Part shown: positions 47,717 through 59,839 of the stretch, in pieces
Layout of the letters: each line of letters begins with the position of its first letter
How positions within the stretch are numbered: position 1 is the first letter of the stretch
Assembly (NCBI RefSeq): GCF_002288925.2
Contig: NW_022098072.1
Coordinates: 22,179,489 to 22,243,488 of the forward strand
Direction: 5' to 3'
Source of the DNA: Delphinapterus leucas
Taxonomy: Eukaryota > Chordata > Mammalia > Artiodactyla > Monodontidae
Length of the DNA: 64,000 nt
Program-made: the position numbers and the translations under genes
The notes under the pieces: model-generated
Database searches by the model: none
Told to the model about the DNA's origin: nothing
Seen by the model: the letters and a program-made list of their open reading frames with translations, nothing else

Positions 47717-47815
47717 CTGGATGGTGCTGATGTATCTCAGGAACCTCAAGGCTTCTTCATCCAGGGACCGAGCAGGGCCTGCCCAAGGCTGGAGGTCTAT
47801 ATGCCACCGGGGACC
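47717..47815 (-). CDS. METTL24: METTL24 coding exon (probably exon 2 of 5)
   Basis: The minus strand encodes exactly 33 codons, beginning [11 protein letters not shown] and ending [11 protein letters not shown], which is the METTL24 segment just before the IACDH exon. The acceptor is strong (gttttctccttacag). The donor is cag followed by gttgtg, which keeps GT but departs from consensus at positions +3 to +5, so this border is the least certain of the three. Phase 0 at both ends agrees with the following exon. The first exon, which should carry the N-terminal membrane anchor or signal and a GC-rich promoter, is not visible and should lie above position 64000. No inactivating change is present. 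Confidence 0.92.
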
Positions 47816-47819
47816 CTGT

Positions 47820-48920
47820 AAGGAGAAAACATAGGTCAGTGTGTAAGGTATCAGGAGCTTGGGATGGGGGTGGGCAGGATGCAGAGCATCAGGGAAGCAA
47901 GACTACTAGCCGCCTGCAAAACAAACACGGCTGCACTTTGCGGCAGGGAGTTGGTTCGGAGCTGCTATAGGTAAGGCCACATCAATCACAGGGAGACAAA
48001 TGAGGCCTGAGAAAGCCCAGCTACCAGATTAAGCAAGAGACTGCAAAAGCTAGAGGGGATGTCTGTCTCGAGCTTCTGATCAAAGGTAAACTCCACTCGA
48101 CCCCGTCAGGCTCTCTCAGCTGCGGCTTTGTATTACCCGGAGCCGCTCCCCGTTGTGGAGAAAACCTCCCCTGCCTACTATGGTTTCCAAGGCTTAGAGC
48201 TTCAGAAATAGGTGCCTCCTAGAGGCCAGTTTTGTTGTCATGGTCCCATAATGCCTGAATCCTCAGGGCGCTTGGGCACCTTCCCCCCGAGCAAGCAGCG
48301 GGCGGCACCCAGAGTTCTAGACCTCAATGCACCTGTCGTCTGGACCATGCACCTGCCAACAGTCCCTGGAGCTGGCACTACCACAGCTGGCAAGGGTGGC
48401 CTTCTAGCACTGTGAGACAACCTCCAGCTTTCAGCTGAGGACATGAGGAGCTCCCAGGAGCAGGGGGATCAGAACCCTAAGCCCCCTTTTACAGCAAGGG
48501 TAGAGTGGCTGAAGGGTTGGAGGAAAGTAGTGGTGATCTAGAAGAATAAAAAATGGGGACCCCTCCAATCAAAAGGAAGCACTAGTCATAAAATCCTTGC
48601 TAGAGCTCAAGTTCCCCGCCTATAGCTGTCACCACCTGGAAACCTCCGGAGGCTCACTGTGATCCCAAGGGCAGAGTACTGCCCAGAGTGTATGATGCGG
48701 AAGTGCAGGGGCCTGGGCAGGGAGAAGCCCCAGCAGCTGGCAGGGTGAACATCTAGCGTCAGGAAAGACTCTGGGGGTCTGGGCACAGGGGTTCCTGCAG
48801 AGTGGTTAAGATGGGCCCCTAAACCCCATTTTAAGGTGAGGAAAGGGGCAGGGGAGGGTTCTGGGGACAAAATAAAGGGACTGTTCATGTACACACATTG
48901 TTCTCCAGTCAGGTATTGCA
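47820..48920. other. METTL24 upstream intron, GC-richer unique sequence
   Basis: Follows the exon 2 acceptor. Moderately GC-rich but without a CpG cluster; frames at 48212-48444 and 48607-48921 have no family match. Confidence 0.45.
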
Positions 48921-48922
48921 AT

Positions 48923-49281
48923 GGTCTGAACGTCTGTCTCCCACCCCAAATTCCTATGTTGAAATCTGAATGCCCAGTGTGATGATGTTAGGGGGTAGGA
49001 CTTTGGGGAGGTGCTCATGTCATGAGGGTGGAGGCTTCATGAATGGAATTAGTGCTCTTTTAAAAGAGACTCCTTATAGCTCCCTAGGCCCTAACACCAT
49101 GTGAGGACACAGAGAGAAGTCAGCCATCTGCAGCCCAAAACAGGGCCCTCACCAGAACCCAACCATGCTGGCACACCAATCTTGAACGTCCAGCCTCCAG
49201 AACTGTGAGCAATAAATTTCTGTTGTTTGTAAGCCAGCCAGTCTGTGGTATTTTGTTATGGCAGCCAGAATAGCCTAAGAC
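48923..49281 (+). mobile_element. MaLR-type LTR (MLT1/MST-like), nearly complete
   Basis: The series ccaaattcctatgttgaaat, ggtaggactttggggaggtg, catgtcatgagggtggaggc, accatgtgaggacacagaga, ccagcctccagaactgtgag, caataaatttctgttgtttg and ttgttatggcagccagaata is the full MaLR LTR order, sense. Solitary LTR. Confidence 0.88.
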
Positions 49282-49284
49282 AGG

Positions 49285-50040
49285 TATTATGGCAAGAACT
49301 GTCTGTCACCCACAAAGAAACATCGAAACAGGCTAGCCCTGAGGCACTTTAGTACATTTATGGTTTTTTTGCCCCTAAATGGGGTGGCCTAGGTTACTTG
49401 GGGTTAAACGGAAAGCAAGGAAGAGCGGGGGACAAGCAGGTTAGTCAGTGTGGAGCCAAGTGTGTGGGCCTGGGGAAGAAGAGTACACTCTGGCATGAGG
49501 GTCAGAGATAAATGCAGACACTTTGTAAGTGGTAAGGCGTTATTCCAGGTTAGGCATTATGAGACTCATATCACTGCACCAAGTCCCCAGAACCCACAGT
49601 CTTATTGGCTAGTCAGGTCTGCACTGCCTTACGGTGGCGGAGACCCCTGCAGTCCTCTGGACTGAAAAAACCCTCAATGATTTCCCACAGGCTGTCTTTT
49701 CCTCAGGAATCCTTAAGGCAGGGACAGTTTCATGGGCATGCAACCTGCACAGTCTTAGAAGGGCTTGTGTTTGGCTCAGTGCTGACACCCTTAATAATTT
49801 TTTAACAAGAGCCTCCACATTCTTATTCTGTGCTGAGCCCTGAAAATTATGTAGTCAGTCTGCCCTGAGGGGCACCTTTTTTTGGGAAACAGGCTTTTCA
49901 TATAGCTGTTCCTGTTCTGTGAAGGTTGAGTAGGCAAAGAGACTCCAGTCAGAGAGAGCCTGAGAACATTAAGTAATGTATCTTCCCAGTTAATGGCTCC
50001 CACCCCCTATTTCTTTGTTCCTTCTCTAAATTAGCTGTTG
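49285..50040. other. Unique intronic sequence
   Basis: No gene or clear repeat. Several overlapping short frames at 49450-49843 on both strands are mutual shadows. Confidence 0.4.
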
Positions 50041-50045
50041 ACTAG

Positions 50046-50200
50046 CATTCAGTCAAACAATACTTATTGAGCATCAGCCACTCTGTGCCAGGCACTGGTC
50101 GGCACACGTGGGAACAACACCTGGAGGCTCCTGGGAGGTGCTCACAGTCTGGTGGGGGAGACAGATACATACAAGATAAGTTTGACAGGGAAATGCTGAA
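50046..50200 (-). mobile_element. L2 3' end fragment, antisense
   Basis: aatacttattgagcatcagc, ctctgtgccaggcactggtc, then ctcacagtctggtgggggag are the antisense L2 3' end. Confidence 0.7.
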
Positions 50201-50454
50201 ACGTTAGGGAAAGTCATTCTTTCTGGGAAATTACTTAATTATGAAATCATAAATGACATAATGACAAAAAGGGTCTTCCCAGGCTGCCGCTGCTGTCAGC
50301 ACAGCAACGCAATGCTGCATGCAAGTTTGTCCAGTCCTGGGGTTTAAAACTCCCCACATCATTGTCGTGGGACCCTGAAAAGTACCCTGGCACCTGGCCC
50401 AGGCGCGTCTTGATGAAAATGATAAAGTTCCCACATTATGGTTTTCCTCTAAAT

Positions 50455-50677
50455 CAGGGATCTGTAAACTTTTTCTATAAGAGGTCAAACAGCAAATATT
50501 TTAGGCTTTGCAGGCCATACAGTTTCTGTTGCAATTCCTCACCGCCTGTTGTAGCTCAAAAGCAGCCAAAGACAGTAAGTAAACAAATGGTCAGGACTGT
50601 GTTCCAATAAAACTCCAGTTACAAAAACAGCCAGCAGGCTGGATTGGGCCTGCAAGGCTGTAGTTTGCTGACCCCTG
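50455..50677 (+). mobile_element. hAT DNA transposon, non-autonomous (MER1-type), complete
   Basis: Terminal inverted repeats cagggatctgtaaact and (reverse) caggggtcagcaaact frame 223 bp with tattttaggctttgcaggcc and ttccaataaaactccagtta inside. Flanking 8-bp sequences ctctaaat and ctctactt agree at 6 of 8 bases, as expected for an aged hAT target-site duplication. The subfamily name is from memory. Confidence 0.88.
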
Positions 50678-51240
50678 CTCTACTTGATTCTAATTTGGTT
50701 GTAGACCAGCCTAGGAGAGTGTTTACTTGAAATAATGCAAGAGACACAGATTATGATATCTAGGTTACAAACAACTTTGTCATCTGGGTGACTGGGGAAA
50801 TATCGGCCAGGTCCCAGCAGGATACAGTGGGAAGAATTTAATAGAGAGACTATTTATAATACAAAGGTGTAGGCAGAGTTTAGGAAACAAATAAGGAGTA
50901 ATGCAATACCTGTGGCTGGTAGCACCAGGGAGCCCTTACAAACCCTGAGCCTGAAGGAGCAAGGAGGGGGAGGAATTTGTGGAACCCAGAGAGGGAAACT
51001 GCACGGAGAAGGTGTTTCATGGAAGAACACAGCCAATCCCATCACATCCAGCCCTATTACATACCCACCCTAACTGTCAAATCGAAGGAGAAGCTAGAGA
51101 AGAGGGAGGCTGTGGTTGGCCCACAGGTCAGCCTAGGGGGTGCAGAGCAGGAGGAGCAGGATGGAGAGTGGCTCTAGACAGGCAAGTGGAAGGCCTCCTG
51201 CACAGCATCTCTGGAAAGAGGCACTGAGACTTGACCAGGG
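50678..51240. other. Unique intronic sequence
   Basis: No exon recognised; a few short overlapping frames near 50977-51328. Confidence 0.4.
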
Positions 51241-51350
51241 AGTCATTCATTCATTCAGTGGCCATTTGTGCCTCGTGCCAGGCTCTGGGTTACAATTTAA
51301 TATAGGACAGAGCTGTGTACACCAATAAATGCAATGAAGTTCTGCAAGAG
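51241..51350 (-). mobile_element. L2 3' end fragment, antisense
   Basis: tcattcattcattcagtggc, then gcctcgtgccaggctctggg and ggacagagctgtg resemble the antisense L2 3' end. Confidence 0.55.
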
Positions 51351-54300
51351 CTTTGACTGAAATCTCTACAGGGCACAATGGGGTCACGGAGAGAAGTACC
51401 CAAGTACCACTCCAAAATAAATGCCAGAGAATCCAAATGTAGATTATAGGAAGCAGTCTCCAATGTGAGAAGCCCAAAACTCTCATTAAAAAGACAACTT
51501 AAAAACAGTAGAAGCACTTAACCTGGGCTAACACACGAAAGTAATGTCACAGATCAATAACAGTGAATCCATACGGTGACTCAACATGACAAAACTATAT
51601 AATTATCTTAAGAATCCACAAGCAGTATCCATCTTGCTATCTGATATTTCTCAGTTTCACTGAGCATTGACCACGACAAAGCTAAACGCGACAGCTGGAA
51701 TGGTGAATAACATAAGTTGAGGGGCCTCAGGTGGGGATATAATAGAAATATACAGCAGACAGATGCCCTCAGAAGTGCTCCGGCTTAATGCTTTGGTTGA
51801 GCTGTTTAAAAAACATTTCACATAAAGTAATGTTCTCATCGGCATCAGTGTGACAGCAGTTTGTGATTATTTCCCCAAGGAAACCACTAGCTTTTATCAT
51901 CTCTTTCAATTATCACTTGTCTTAATTCTCTAGTGCACACATCAATATTTGTCCTTCAAAGATCCCACAAACAGAATTCTCTGAGCACCTTAAAATACCC
52001 GTGGTTGGTGTTTACTAGTACAAGGCAAAAAAACTCATCTTTTTCTTTTAAAAAGATTTTATCATTATGATTTTACCCTCAAACAGTTCCCTAAAATGCC
52101 AGCGTCCACCATTAGCCATGTGCTCCAAATATCAAGTGGCCAGGGCAAGGCTACCCCCCTCACTCCCAGGGGGTGGGAAGGTAGATTCCCAGTCCCTTTT
52201 GTCACCCCCACTTCCTCTTCAGGTGGGTAAAGGAGCAGCTTAAGCAGAAGGTGGTGGAAGTACAGTCACTGGGGTCATTGGGGGCTGGTCTGTCTGTCCC
52301 CGGCAGGCTTGAGCTGAAACGTCAAATGAAGCATACACAATGTGTTGCCACAGGGGAGCGGCCAGGCTCCTGAGCCCCTGCAGGGGCGGTGGGCAGGGTA
52401 GGGGGGCATTGTCCAATTCCTTTGCAAATCTGTGGTCCGGCCCCCTACCTAAACCACCAGGCCAGTCGTTCAAAGGAGCCCCTCCCACAACAAAGACAGC
52501 CATCCCAGAAAAGGCAGGGTCCCAGGTTTCTGAGGAAAGGCAGCAGCCCCCACCCCTTTTCGTCTGTGAAAGATTCATCCTGCACTTCCTCCAGGAAACA
52601 TGCGTTGCAAAGTGAACTGGTTTCTTCTAACGAGGGGAAATGTTTTGATTATACAGAAAAAAATTCCAAAAATTAACACTAAGCAAAGGATTCTATACAC
52701 AACTAACTCATGTTGTTTGGGGGTTATTTTGCAGACATCTGAGCATCTCCTCCCAAAGGGTAAAAAGTGATCACTGAGTCAGCCCAAGTTGGTGCACAGA
52801 GATGATGGATCTGGCTCTAAAGACCGCAGCAAGCACAGCCATGAGGCTTCCACATATTTTTATAATTTATGACTTCAGCATCAAATTTGTTTCTTGAAAA
52901 AAGAAAATGATTCTTTCAAGCCAAAGAAACTGAATTCCAAGATTTTACTAATAAAAGATAATGCAAAAAATAAAGCAATCTTTTAAAATACTCTTTTGCC
53001 TACCAGCCTATATGTATGCATATAATAGAAATATATTAACTCAAGACCATAAGCCCCAAGCAAAACTGGTTGCATTAAAATATATATATATGTACATATA
53101 TATATACACACACATATAAAAGCAGAGCCACCCATGACCTGAAAAGAGAATCATCGATTCTGCCTTGTGCAAAAGCTTTCTTTGCCTTGAAATTTGGAAC
53201 AACAGCTTCCTTCTTCAGAGGCCATTTTCCCCACACCCATGAATGACCTCATGCAGGCCACACAGAAATTGTCCAATTAGCAACAGTTCCACCATCAGTT
53301 GTACAAGCAAGTTTTGTACATGCATGTTTTTTACTTTCTTTTAAAATAAGAACCAAAGAAGAAGTCTAATGGTCCCACTCCTCTGTGTTTCAATGCTACA
53401 GTTCTTTGGGGATGAAACTGTATGATAAGTGATTTAAATAATCAGTTTCTTTATTGTGATGGATAATTGGTAGAGTGTCTGGGATATTTTTACGATGTTT
53501 CAATACTCTCAAATGCGCATTCCCACAGCTACTAAGCTCTTGAATGGTTTTAGAACCAGCAATTTTCTGCTGGGAGAGACAGCTAACAATTGATTTTCTG
53601 TGCTGTGGTTGTGCCTGTGGAAAAGAACAAGGTTGTGAGTCCTTGACTCAAACTAAACAATACGCTGAGCCTGTGTGATGAGTTGATTTTGGGAAGCCTA
53701 AGCTTTCTAGAAAAAAACAAACTCAAAACAAGCAAAAGCTATTTATTTGGCAATTCTGCTGCAATTCTGTACTAATTAAGAGCATCTGTCAGTGGGCAGG
53801 AAACAATGATTGAAGGAAATTGTTTGCTCCTTTTTAGAAGGAGAAGGGGGGCTGTGGGAGTTGTTGGGGGAGGCGGAGGCACAAAATTGTACCTGGGCAG
53901 AGCATGAATCTAGGTAAGCACCAGCCACTGTCTTTCTGGAATGCCCTGAGATAACCATAGTTTCTAGGACTTCGCTCGAGTGGGATTAGGGGCTCCCAGA
54001 GTCTGTGGGTGGCAGCTCACATGTCTCTCCCCACCAATCTCATGTAACAGGACTTTCTCTCAGAATCAGTCCTGCTTTGGAAAGAGCAGGGGTCAGTTAC
54101 ACACTTTATGGTAACATTTAAAATTCAGGTACCCCATGCAAAATTTCATTAAAAAAAATATCTCAGTTTCAGTTCTGGGTAACATGGATAAGCACGTCCG
54201 CACCCTGTGTCTGGCACTGAATATGGCAATGAAACCTGGACAGAATGCAGAGGGCAGCCATTTGAGGAATCTGAAAAGTAAATACTGGCAGGCAGATTGA

Positions 54301-54798
54301 AGGCCAGAACTCAAAAGTACCAGGAACCAGCAGTGAGGTCACCACTGTTTTTCTCCTGGTATCCCCCTCAAGCCCCGACTCAGGCAGCCGCACACTGGAT
54401 GTGGACATCATTGCAGACCGAGAGCTCCAGGAGAAGCCCTCTAGTTCAGGCTCAAGGAGGGAAGGGGTCTCCTAATGCTCAGAGAAAGCAGGGGGCTTCC
54501 CCATTTCCCTCTCTCCTTGCATTTCTTTTCCTTCATTCTAGCATCCCAACTCCCAGGCAATCCCACTGCAGTGGTGGAAGCCACAGCAGGAGTCCGCAAG
54601 CACCTAAAACTGAGGAAAGGGAAGTTTCTTCTCTGATCTGAGGTTGTGGCCCCAAACCCTGCTGAGTATTTTCTCTCTTCTCAGGCAGCTTGGCCTTCCC
54701 TTCATGGGAAGGGTGCCATAAAACACAAGCAGAGCAAGAGTAACTAAAGTCTAGCCTTTCTAGCCAGAGGTTCAGAAATGCAGGGAGCTAGATAATAC
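51351..54798. other. Unique intronic sequence, low repeat content
   Basis: About 3.4 kb with few recognisable repeats. A (TA)n/(CA)n tract lies at 53080-53117. A GC-richer part at 52140-52560 has 90-112 codon frames on both strands with no domain. No METTL24-like exon seen. Confidence 0.45.
53080..53117. repeat. (TA)n(CA)n compound microsatellite
   Basis: Alternating tatata then acacac with a gtaca interruption. Confidence 0.85.
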
Positions 54799-54955
54799 AG
54801 TCAACCCTCGGTATCTGTGGATGCGGAACACTGGGGATCCTGAGGGCCGAATGTACTATGCCACTGTATAAGAGACTTGAGCATCCACAGATTTTGGTAT
54901 CAGTGCACGTGCTAGAAACAATCCCCTCCCCGCCCCAGATACCTAGATACTTGCA
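54799..54955 (+). mobile_element. TcMar-Tigger type element (MER2-like), partial
   Basis: Starts cagtcaaccctcggtatctg after TA, continues tgggatcctgagggccga-type sequence and gagcatccacagattttggt, the MER2-like Tigger pattern. The right end is missing. Confidence 0.75.
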
Positions 54956-55149
54956 TCTGCACGTGCATCTGAACCATTAGCGTATCAAAAACTTTGAGAA
55001 CCAAGCTAACAGACAGACTTCCACCAGGTGCCAGACTGGCCACTGGTGTCATGCATGTGGGACAGATCTGAAGAACACTGCAAAGATTTTGAAAACAGAA
55101 CTGATACTGAAACCATAATCCATAGAAGGCTGGCTGGAACTTGAGACCT

Positions 55150-56275
55150 GAACCCAACCAGGTCAAGTGCCTATAAAAACAAATATATGGACATTATCTA
55201 TAGTATTTAAACATGACTCAAGAGTTTCACGATATTACATACAAAATACCCAGGATATAACCCCAAACTACTCAGCATATGAAGAATCAGGAAAATCCCA
55301 ATTGGTGTGGGGAAAAGACAATCAACATATGCCAATGACATGACACAGATACTGGAATTATTTGACAAAAACTTAAAAGCAACTGTTACAGAAATACTCC
55401 AAGAAGTAATAGTGTACACTCTTGAAACCAACAGAAACATAGAAAGTCTCAGCAAAGAAATAGGATATATAAAGAGCCAAATGGACATTTCAGACCTGAA
55501 AAATACAATAAACAAAATAAAAATCTCAGGAGATGGACTCAATAGCGGAATGAATGTAACACAAAAAAGAGTCAGTGAACTTGAAGATAGATCAATAGAG
55601 AGTATCCAATCTGAACAACAGAGAGAAAACATTATTTGAAAAACAAATGAGGGCTTCCCTGGTGGCACAGTGGTTAAGAATCCGCCTGCCAACGCAGGGG
55701 ACACGGGTTCGAGCCCTGGTCCGGGAAGATCCCACATGCCACACTGCAACTAAGCCCGTGCGCCACAACTACTGAGCCTGTGCTCTAGAGCCCGCGCACC
55801 ACAACTCCTGAAGCCAGTGCGCCTAGAGCCCATGCCCCACAACAAGAGAAGACACCGCAATGAGGAGCCTGCGCACCGCAAGGAAGAGTAGCCCCCGCTC
55901 ACCACAACTAGAGAAAGCCCGCGTGCAGCAATGAAGACCCAATGCAGCCAAAAACAAAATAAATAAATTTATTTTTTTAAAAAATAAAAAGAGCCTCAGG
56001 GACCTGTGGACAATATCAAGAGGTCTAACACTCAGTTATTGGAATCCAAGAGGAGGAAGAGAAAGAATGCAGTGCAGAAAAAAATATTTAAAGGTATAAT
56101 GGCTAAAAGATTCTCATATTTGACATTAGACATAAACCTAAAGATTCAAGAAGCTCAGCAAACCCCTAACAGAAAGACACAAAGAAATCTATGCCCATAC
56201 ACATCTTAAACTGCTGAAAACTAAAGACACTGACAACAACAAAAAGCTCAGTCTCTTTAATCTTGTGATAGACTT
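55150..56275 (+). mobile_element. Old L1 ORF1-region remnant, sense, split by a SINE
   Basis: Recognisable order: catacaaaatacccaggata, agcatatgaagaatcaggaa, then the frame at 55307-55639 (LELFDKNLKATVTEILQE, coiled-coil-like, ISDLKNTINKIKISG), and after the SINE gaggaagagaaagaatgcag and gattcaagaagctcagcaaa. It is an ancient L1 (or related half-L1) ORF1 region. Degraded. Confidence 0.72.
55650..55992 (+). mobile_element. CHR SINE, long form
   Basis: Full-length long CHR: gggcttccctggtggcacag head, gggttcgagccctggtccgg B-box region, repeated cacaactactgagcc and gcgcaccgca blocks, acccaatgcagccaaaaaca end and AT-rich tail. It divides the old L1 ORF1 region. Confidence 0.95.
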
Positions 56276-57372
56276 AATAGTGGGCCAGGGTCCAAATGGC
56301 TAGATGGGAAAGGCAGAGCCAGCCGAGCTCAAAAGGGCTTCTTACCCTGAGGTCCCCTCCCTGTCAAGGCCCAGTCCCACCTCCCCAAGTCCATCTGCTA
56401 AATGTCTTTGGCAGCAGAAAGCACACATACTGAAACCCAAATCCAGAGCACATTGTGAATCCCATCCCCATCAATCTGCCGCCTCTGCAACATTACACAG
56501 AGCGTAGGCTGGGAGGCAAGGGAACCAGAAATCAAATCAACTCTGACAAGAAAAAATGCACTATCATTCAAGCAGATAACTTTTAGGAAGAAATGTTTTA
56601 AATAAAATAAAAAATAAAAGGACAAGGAGGAATAAATGCTCAGCTCTAGATTTATTCTCTAAGTTATCCTGGTAAGTTGGAAAGAAATGCCAAACTAATT
56701 TGAGTTGGGTTTTGTTCTTAAACTGACATCTTTAAATTCACTGTGTTTTCTGTGTGTGGCAAAACAGTTCAAGTCTGGGTGAGATTGAAACACACAAAGG
56801 GATGGTGAAGAGAATAAAATATATAATGTATTTTAGGTTTTTATCATTGACAACAGAAAGAGAAGCCAAATTCCTGGAGTAGATCCAGTGAAATGCAGAG
56901 GTTTTCATTCATTTTCATGATACAGAAACTATATAACATCTGCATACACAGTAGGCACTCAAATGTCAAATCATGGATCTCACTAGGGTTACACATCAAC
57001 CATGAAAGGAAGGGAGGAGTTTCATTTGTCTTATGAAAGTAAGATTATACAAGACTGTTTGCCTAAGAAAGCAAAAACGAATGTAGAAACATCATTTATC
57101 ACATTTTTAAGGATTCTCTCTCTCTCTCTCTCTCTGGCACACACACACCCCTCCACATACATGCACACTGTATTCAAAACATATAAGTTACCCAGACTTG
57201 GGACTCAGAATCTTAGAAGCTTAATATCATCTGAATCAACATCAATCTGTTATGAGGTCATGGATTTACTTCAGTTTGAAAACTCCAGCCAGTTAATATC
57301 CCCCAAGTTATTTACCAGTTCCCAAAACATTACCCTCTCAAAATGGATGGTCTGCAGGACCCCTATAAACCC
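56276..57372. other. Unique intronic sequence
   Basis: Has a (TC)n(AC)n microsatellite at about 57115-57148. The 138-codon plus frame at 57002-57418 spans that microsatellite and a mobile insertion, so it is not a gene. Confidence 0.5.
57112..57150. repeat. (TC)n / (AC)n compound microsatellite
   Basis: ctctctctctctctctctct then ggcacacacacacc. Confidence 0.9.
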
Positions 57373-57384
57373 ATTTCAAGGATT

Positions 57385-57438
57385 TTTTTTTCTTTTTAAC
57401 ATCTTTATTGGAGTATAATTGCTTTACAATGGTGTGTT
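57385..57438 (-). mobile_element. Ultra-short L1 3'-end insertion, antisense
   Basis: 54 bp: a T-rich run followed by antisense sequence that matches exactly the last 40 or so bases of the L1 3' end seen at 3407-3450. Perfect 12-bp target-site duplication atttcaaggatt at 57373-57384 and 57439-57450. Confidence 0.95.
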
Positions 57439-57450
57439 ATTTCAAGGATT

Positions 57451-59215
57451 CTTGAATCCTGAGTAGCTGCCAAAGCCAAAGGAGACATGGAGTTAGCAGA
57501 GGGCAGGGAGAACAGGAAAACCACCAGGAGGGAGGGAGAGGAATAGAGAAGGGAAACAAGAAAATGGGGGGCATGAGAGGAAAAGGGGTTGCTCCCCCAA
57601 TACCTGCTCAGCAATCTCCATCCTCCCCATAAGTTCACCTGGGACCCAGGGTTGTACAATAAGTGGTACCCAGGACTCTTTGGTGGCTCTCATGAGCCAC
57701 ATGAGTCCTCAAACCTCATGCCAAACCACAAGTCCCCCCATGGGTTCCCTCAGTGTGATCCTGAGGCTGCCAGTCACGTCCATGCAGATGCCTCCTTAGC
57801 CTCTCAGCCTCCGAACCTCTAAAGAGGCTCTGTGGCACAATGTTGAGCAGAAAGCCTGTCAGTGGCAAGGCTCAGTGCTGCTGAGCAGTTTCACAGGGAA
57901 AGTGTTTCAGTTCTACAGTCTAAACAAGACATGATTTTTATTACCAAAAGAATTAAAATGCGTCACCCAGCATCACCAAGTGCAGGGAGATGGGGATCAT
58001 GGCAAAAAGAATGCATCCCAGAGACCACATCTGAGATGCAGAGCTGCAGCATCCAATAGCCACCCCACAGGCTGACAGGGGGAACAGCAGCTGCATGCGG
58101 CACAATGCATAGATGGGACACAAAGCCATCCCTGGAAATCAACCAGAGACACTGGATGATGCTTGGGTAGCCTCCTTTGAAAAAGGACGTAGCAAGCAAG
58201 ACAAGGTGCTCTGCCGTGAGTAGGACAGCCGAGGGTGGGTGGGAGAGAAACAGGAAAATGGGGTTCGGGACCCCAGAAAAACCACACACCACGGTTCAAG
58301 GGTATCATCAGTTTCCTGATGAGGCTGTCATATCCCATGACTATAAGCCATCGGTTGCACACAACTATTCATGTATGTATATTTGTACGTGTGTATGTAT
58401 GCATATATGTGTTTCTCAGTTTTAAGTGTATGTTCATTCATTATTAACTGTCACCTTTATATTGTCCATATATATTGTCCATATTGCCTCTCTGGCCCTT
58501 TTGATTATGATATAGTATCTGGTAGCCTGAATGAATCCTACTGACAATTAGAGATAAGACTCTGGTTCTGGGACATTCCTCACATGATTCTATATTTATA
58601 GAACATTTTTCTGTCTGAGTGCACTGTAAGTTATAGTGTCTGACAAGTAGAAGCAGCCCAATAAATGTTTCTTTTTCATCTGTGGGAGGCTACCAGCAGT
58701 GTAAAACAAGGCAGAGAGAGAGCTGGCTGGACAACTCTGGAACCAAAAGCACTTTAAGCTTCAAACCTAAATGGAAGCTTATCATTAACTGGCCCTTTTC
58801 AGGAACACGAAGAATTGCCGAAGGAAGCAGACCTTTTCGGAGGTCAATTATTACCGGGTTTGTAACTCTCTGAACTGAGAGTTCTTTGGTGAAAGAGAAA
58901 GGGACTCTCAAAGGTTAGAAGTGAAGCTGCCAAAGTGTCATCTGACCTTGGCCCAGTCCCCTTTCCCCATTTCAAACTGGAAATAACAAAGAGTAAAGGG
59001 GACAGATTGTGAAAATAAATACAGCAGATCTAAACTGATGAAAAATGTTGACCATATTTCTTAATTGTATGAGAAAGGAGCACTAACACTCCTTGCATTA
59101 AAGAAAAACAAGCAAACTTCCATCCACAGGAAGAGCTTTAAAAATAAACAAGTTATAGAATTCAGAAGACAGAAACTATTTCTAGCCTTAAATTTTATTT
59201 GTTTCATACTAATAG
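57451..59215. other. Unique intronic sequence
   Basis: No exon recognised. The 60-120 codon frames at 57862-58362 overlap on both strands and show no domain. A (GTAT)-rich patch lies at about 58370-58400. Confidence 0.45.
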
Positions 59216-59402
59216 AGAATCACTGTATTCTAAAAGACCTAAAGAGTGATCTAGACCAACTCCTTTATATTATAATTGAAGAAAATGAAGCTTAGAGAGG
59301 TGAAGTGACGTACAAGTCACATAGGTAGGAGGAGGAGGGCTGTGACTTGGACCCATACCTCTAGGCTGCTAGTCCCATCGTTGCTCTGCTACACCATGCT
59401 GC
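59216..59402 (+). mobile_element. MIR SINE
   Basis: gaagaaaatgaagcttagag, aggtgaagtgacgtacaagt, cacataggtaggaggagga and the final ctctgctacaccatgctgcc follow the MIR 3' half. Confidence 0.8.
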
Positions 59403-59467
59403 CTTCATCCCAGGTCCAAGAGTTTTATCTTCCCCATATCTAGTTTTACTGTTAAGATAGACATTTT

Positions 59468-59676
59468 GGGCTTCCCTGGTGGCGCAGTGGTTGAGAGTCC
59501 GCCTGCCGATGCAGGGGACACGGGTTCGTGACCCGGTCCAGGAAGATCCCACATGCCGTGGAGCAGCTGGGCCCGTGAGCCATGGCCGCTGAGCCTGCGC
59601 GTCCGGAGCCTGTGCTCCACAACGGGAGAAGCCACAACAGTGAGAGGCCCGCGTACCGCAAAAAAAAAAAACAGAC
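59468..59676 (+). mobile_element. CHR SINE, short form
   Basis: Well-preserved short cetacean form with A tail. Target-site duplication agacatttt at 59459-59467 and 59677-59685. Confidence 0.97.
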
Positions 59677-59839
59677 AGACATTTTACGCCCAATAGCAAC
59701 TTAGAAGGGATTCCCAGGTGAAAACCACAATGGCTGTCTTGCACTTACATACTCATTGATGCAAGGGGTAACAAACTTATGAAATTCTTCATCCATAAGA
59801 TGTGGAATATACTAAAAAATTCACCAGTGGCTCTGAAAA

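Noticed and set aside
48212..48444. Overlapping GC-rich frames as a gene or CpG-island promoter
   Set aside because: CpG dinucleotides are not dense and no domain is visible.
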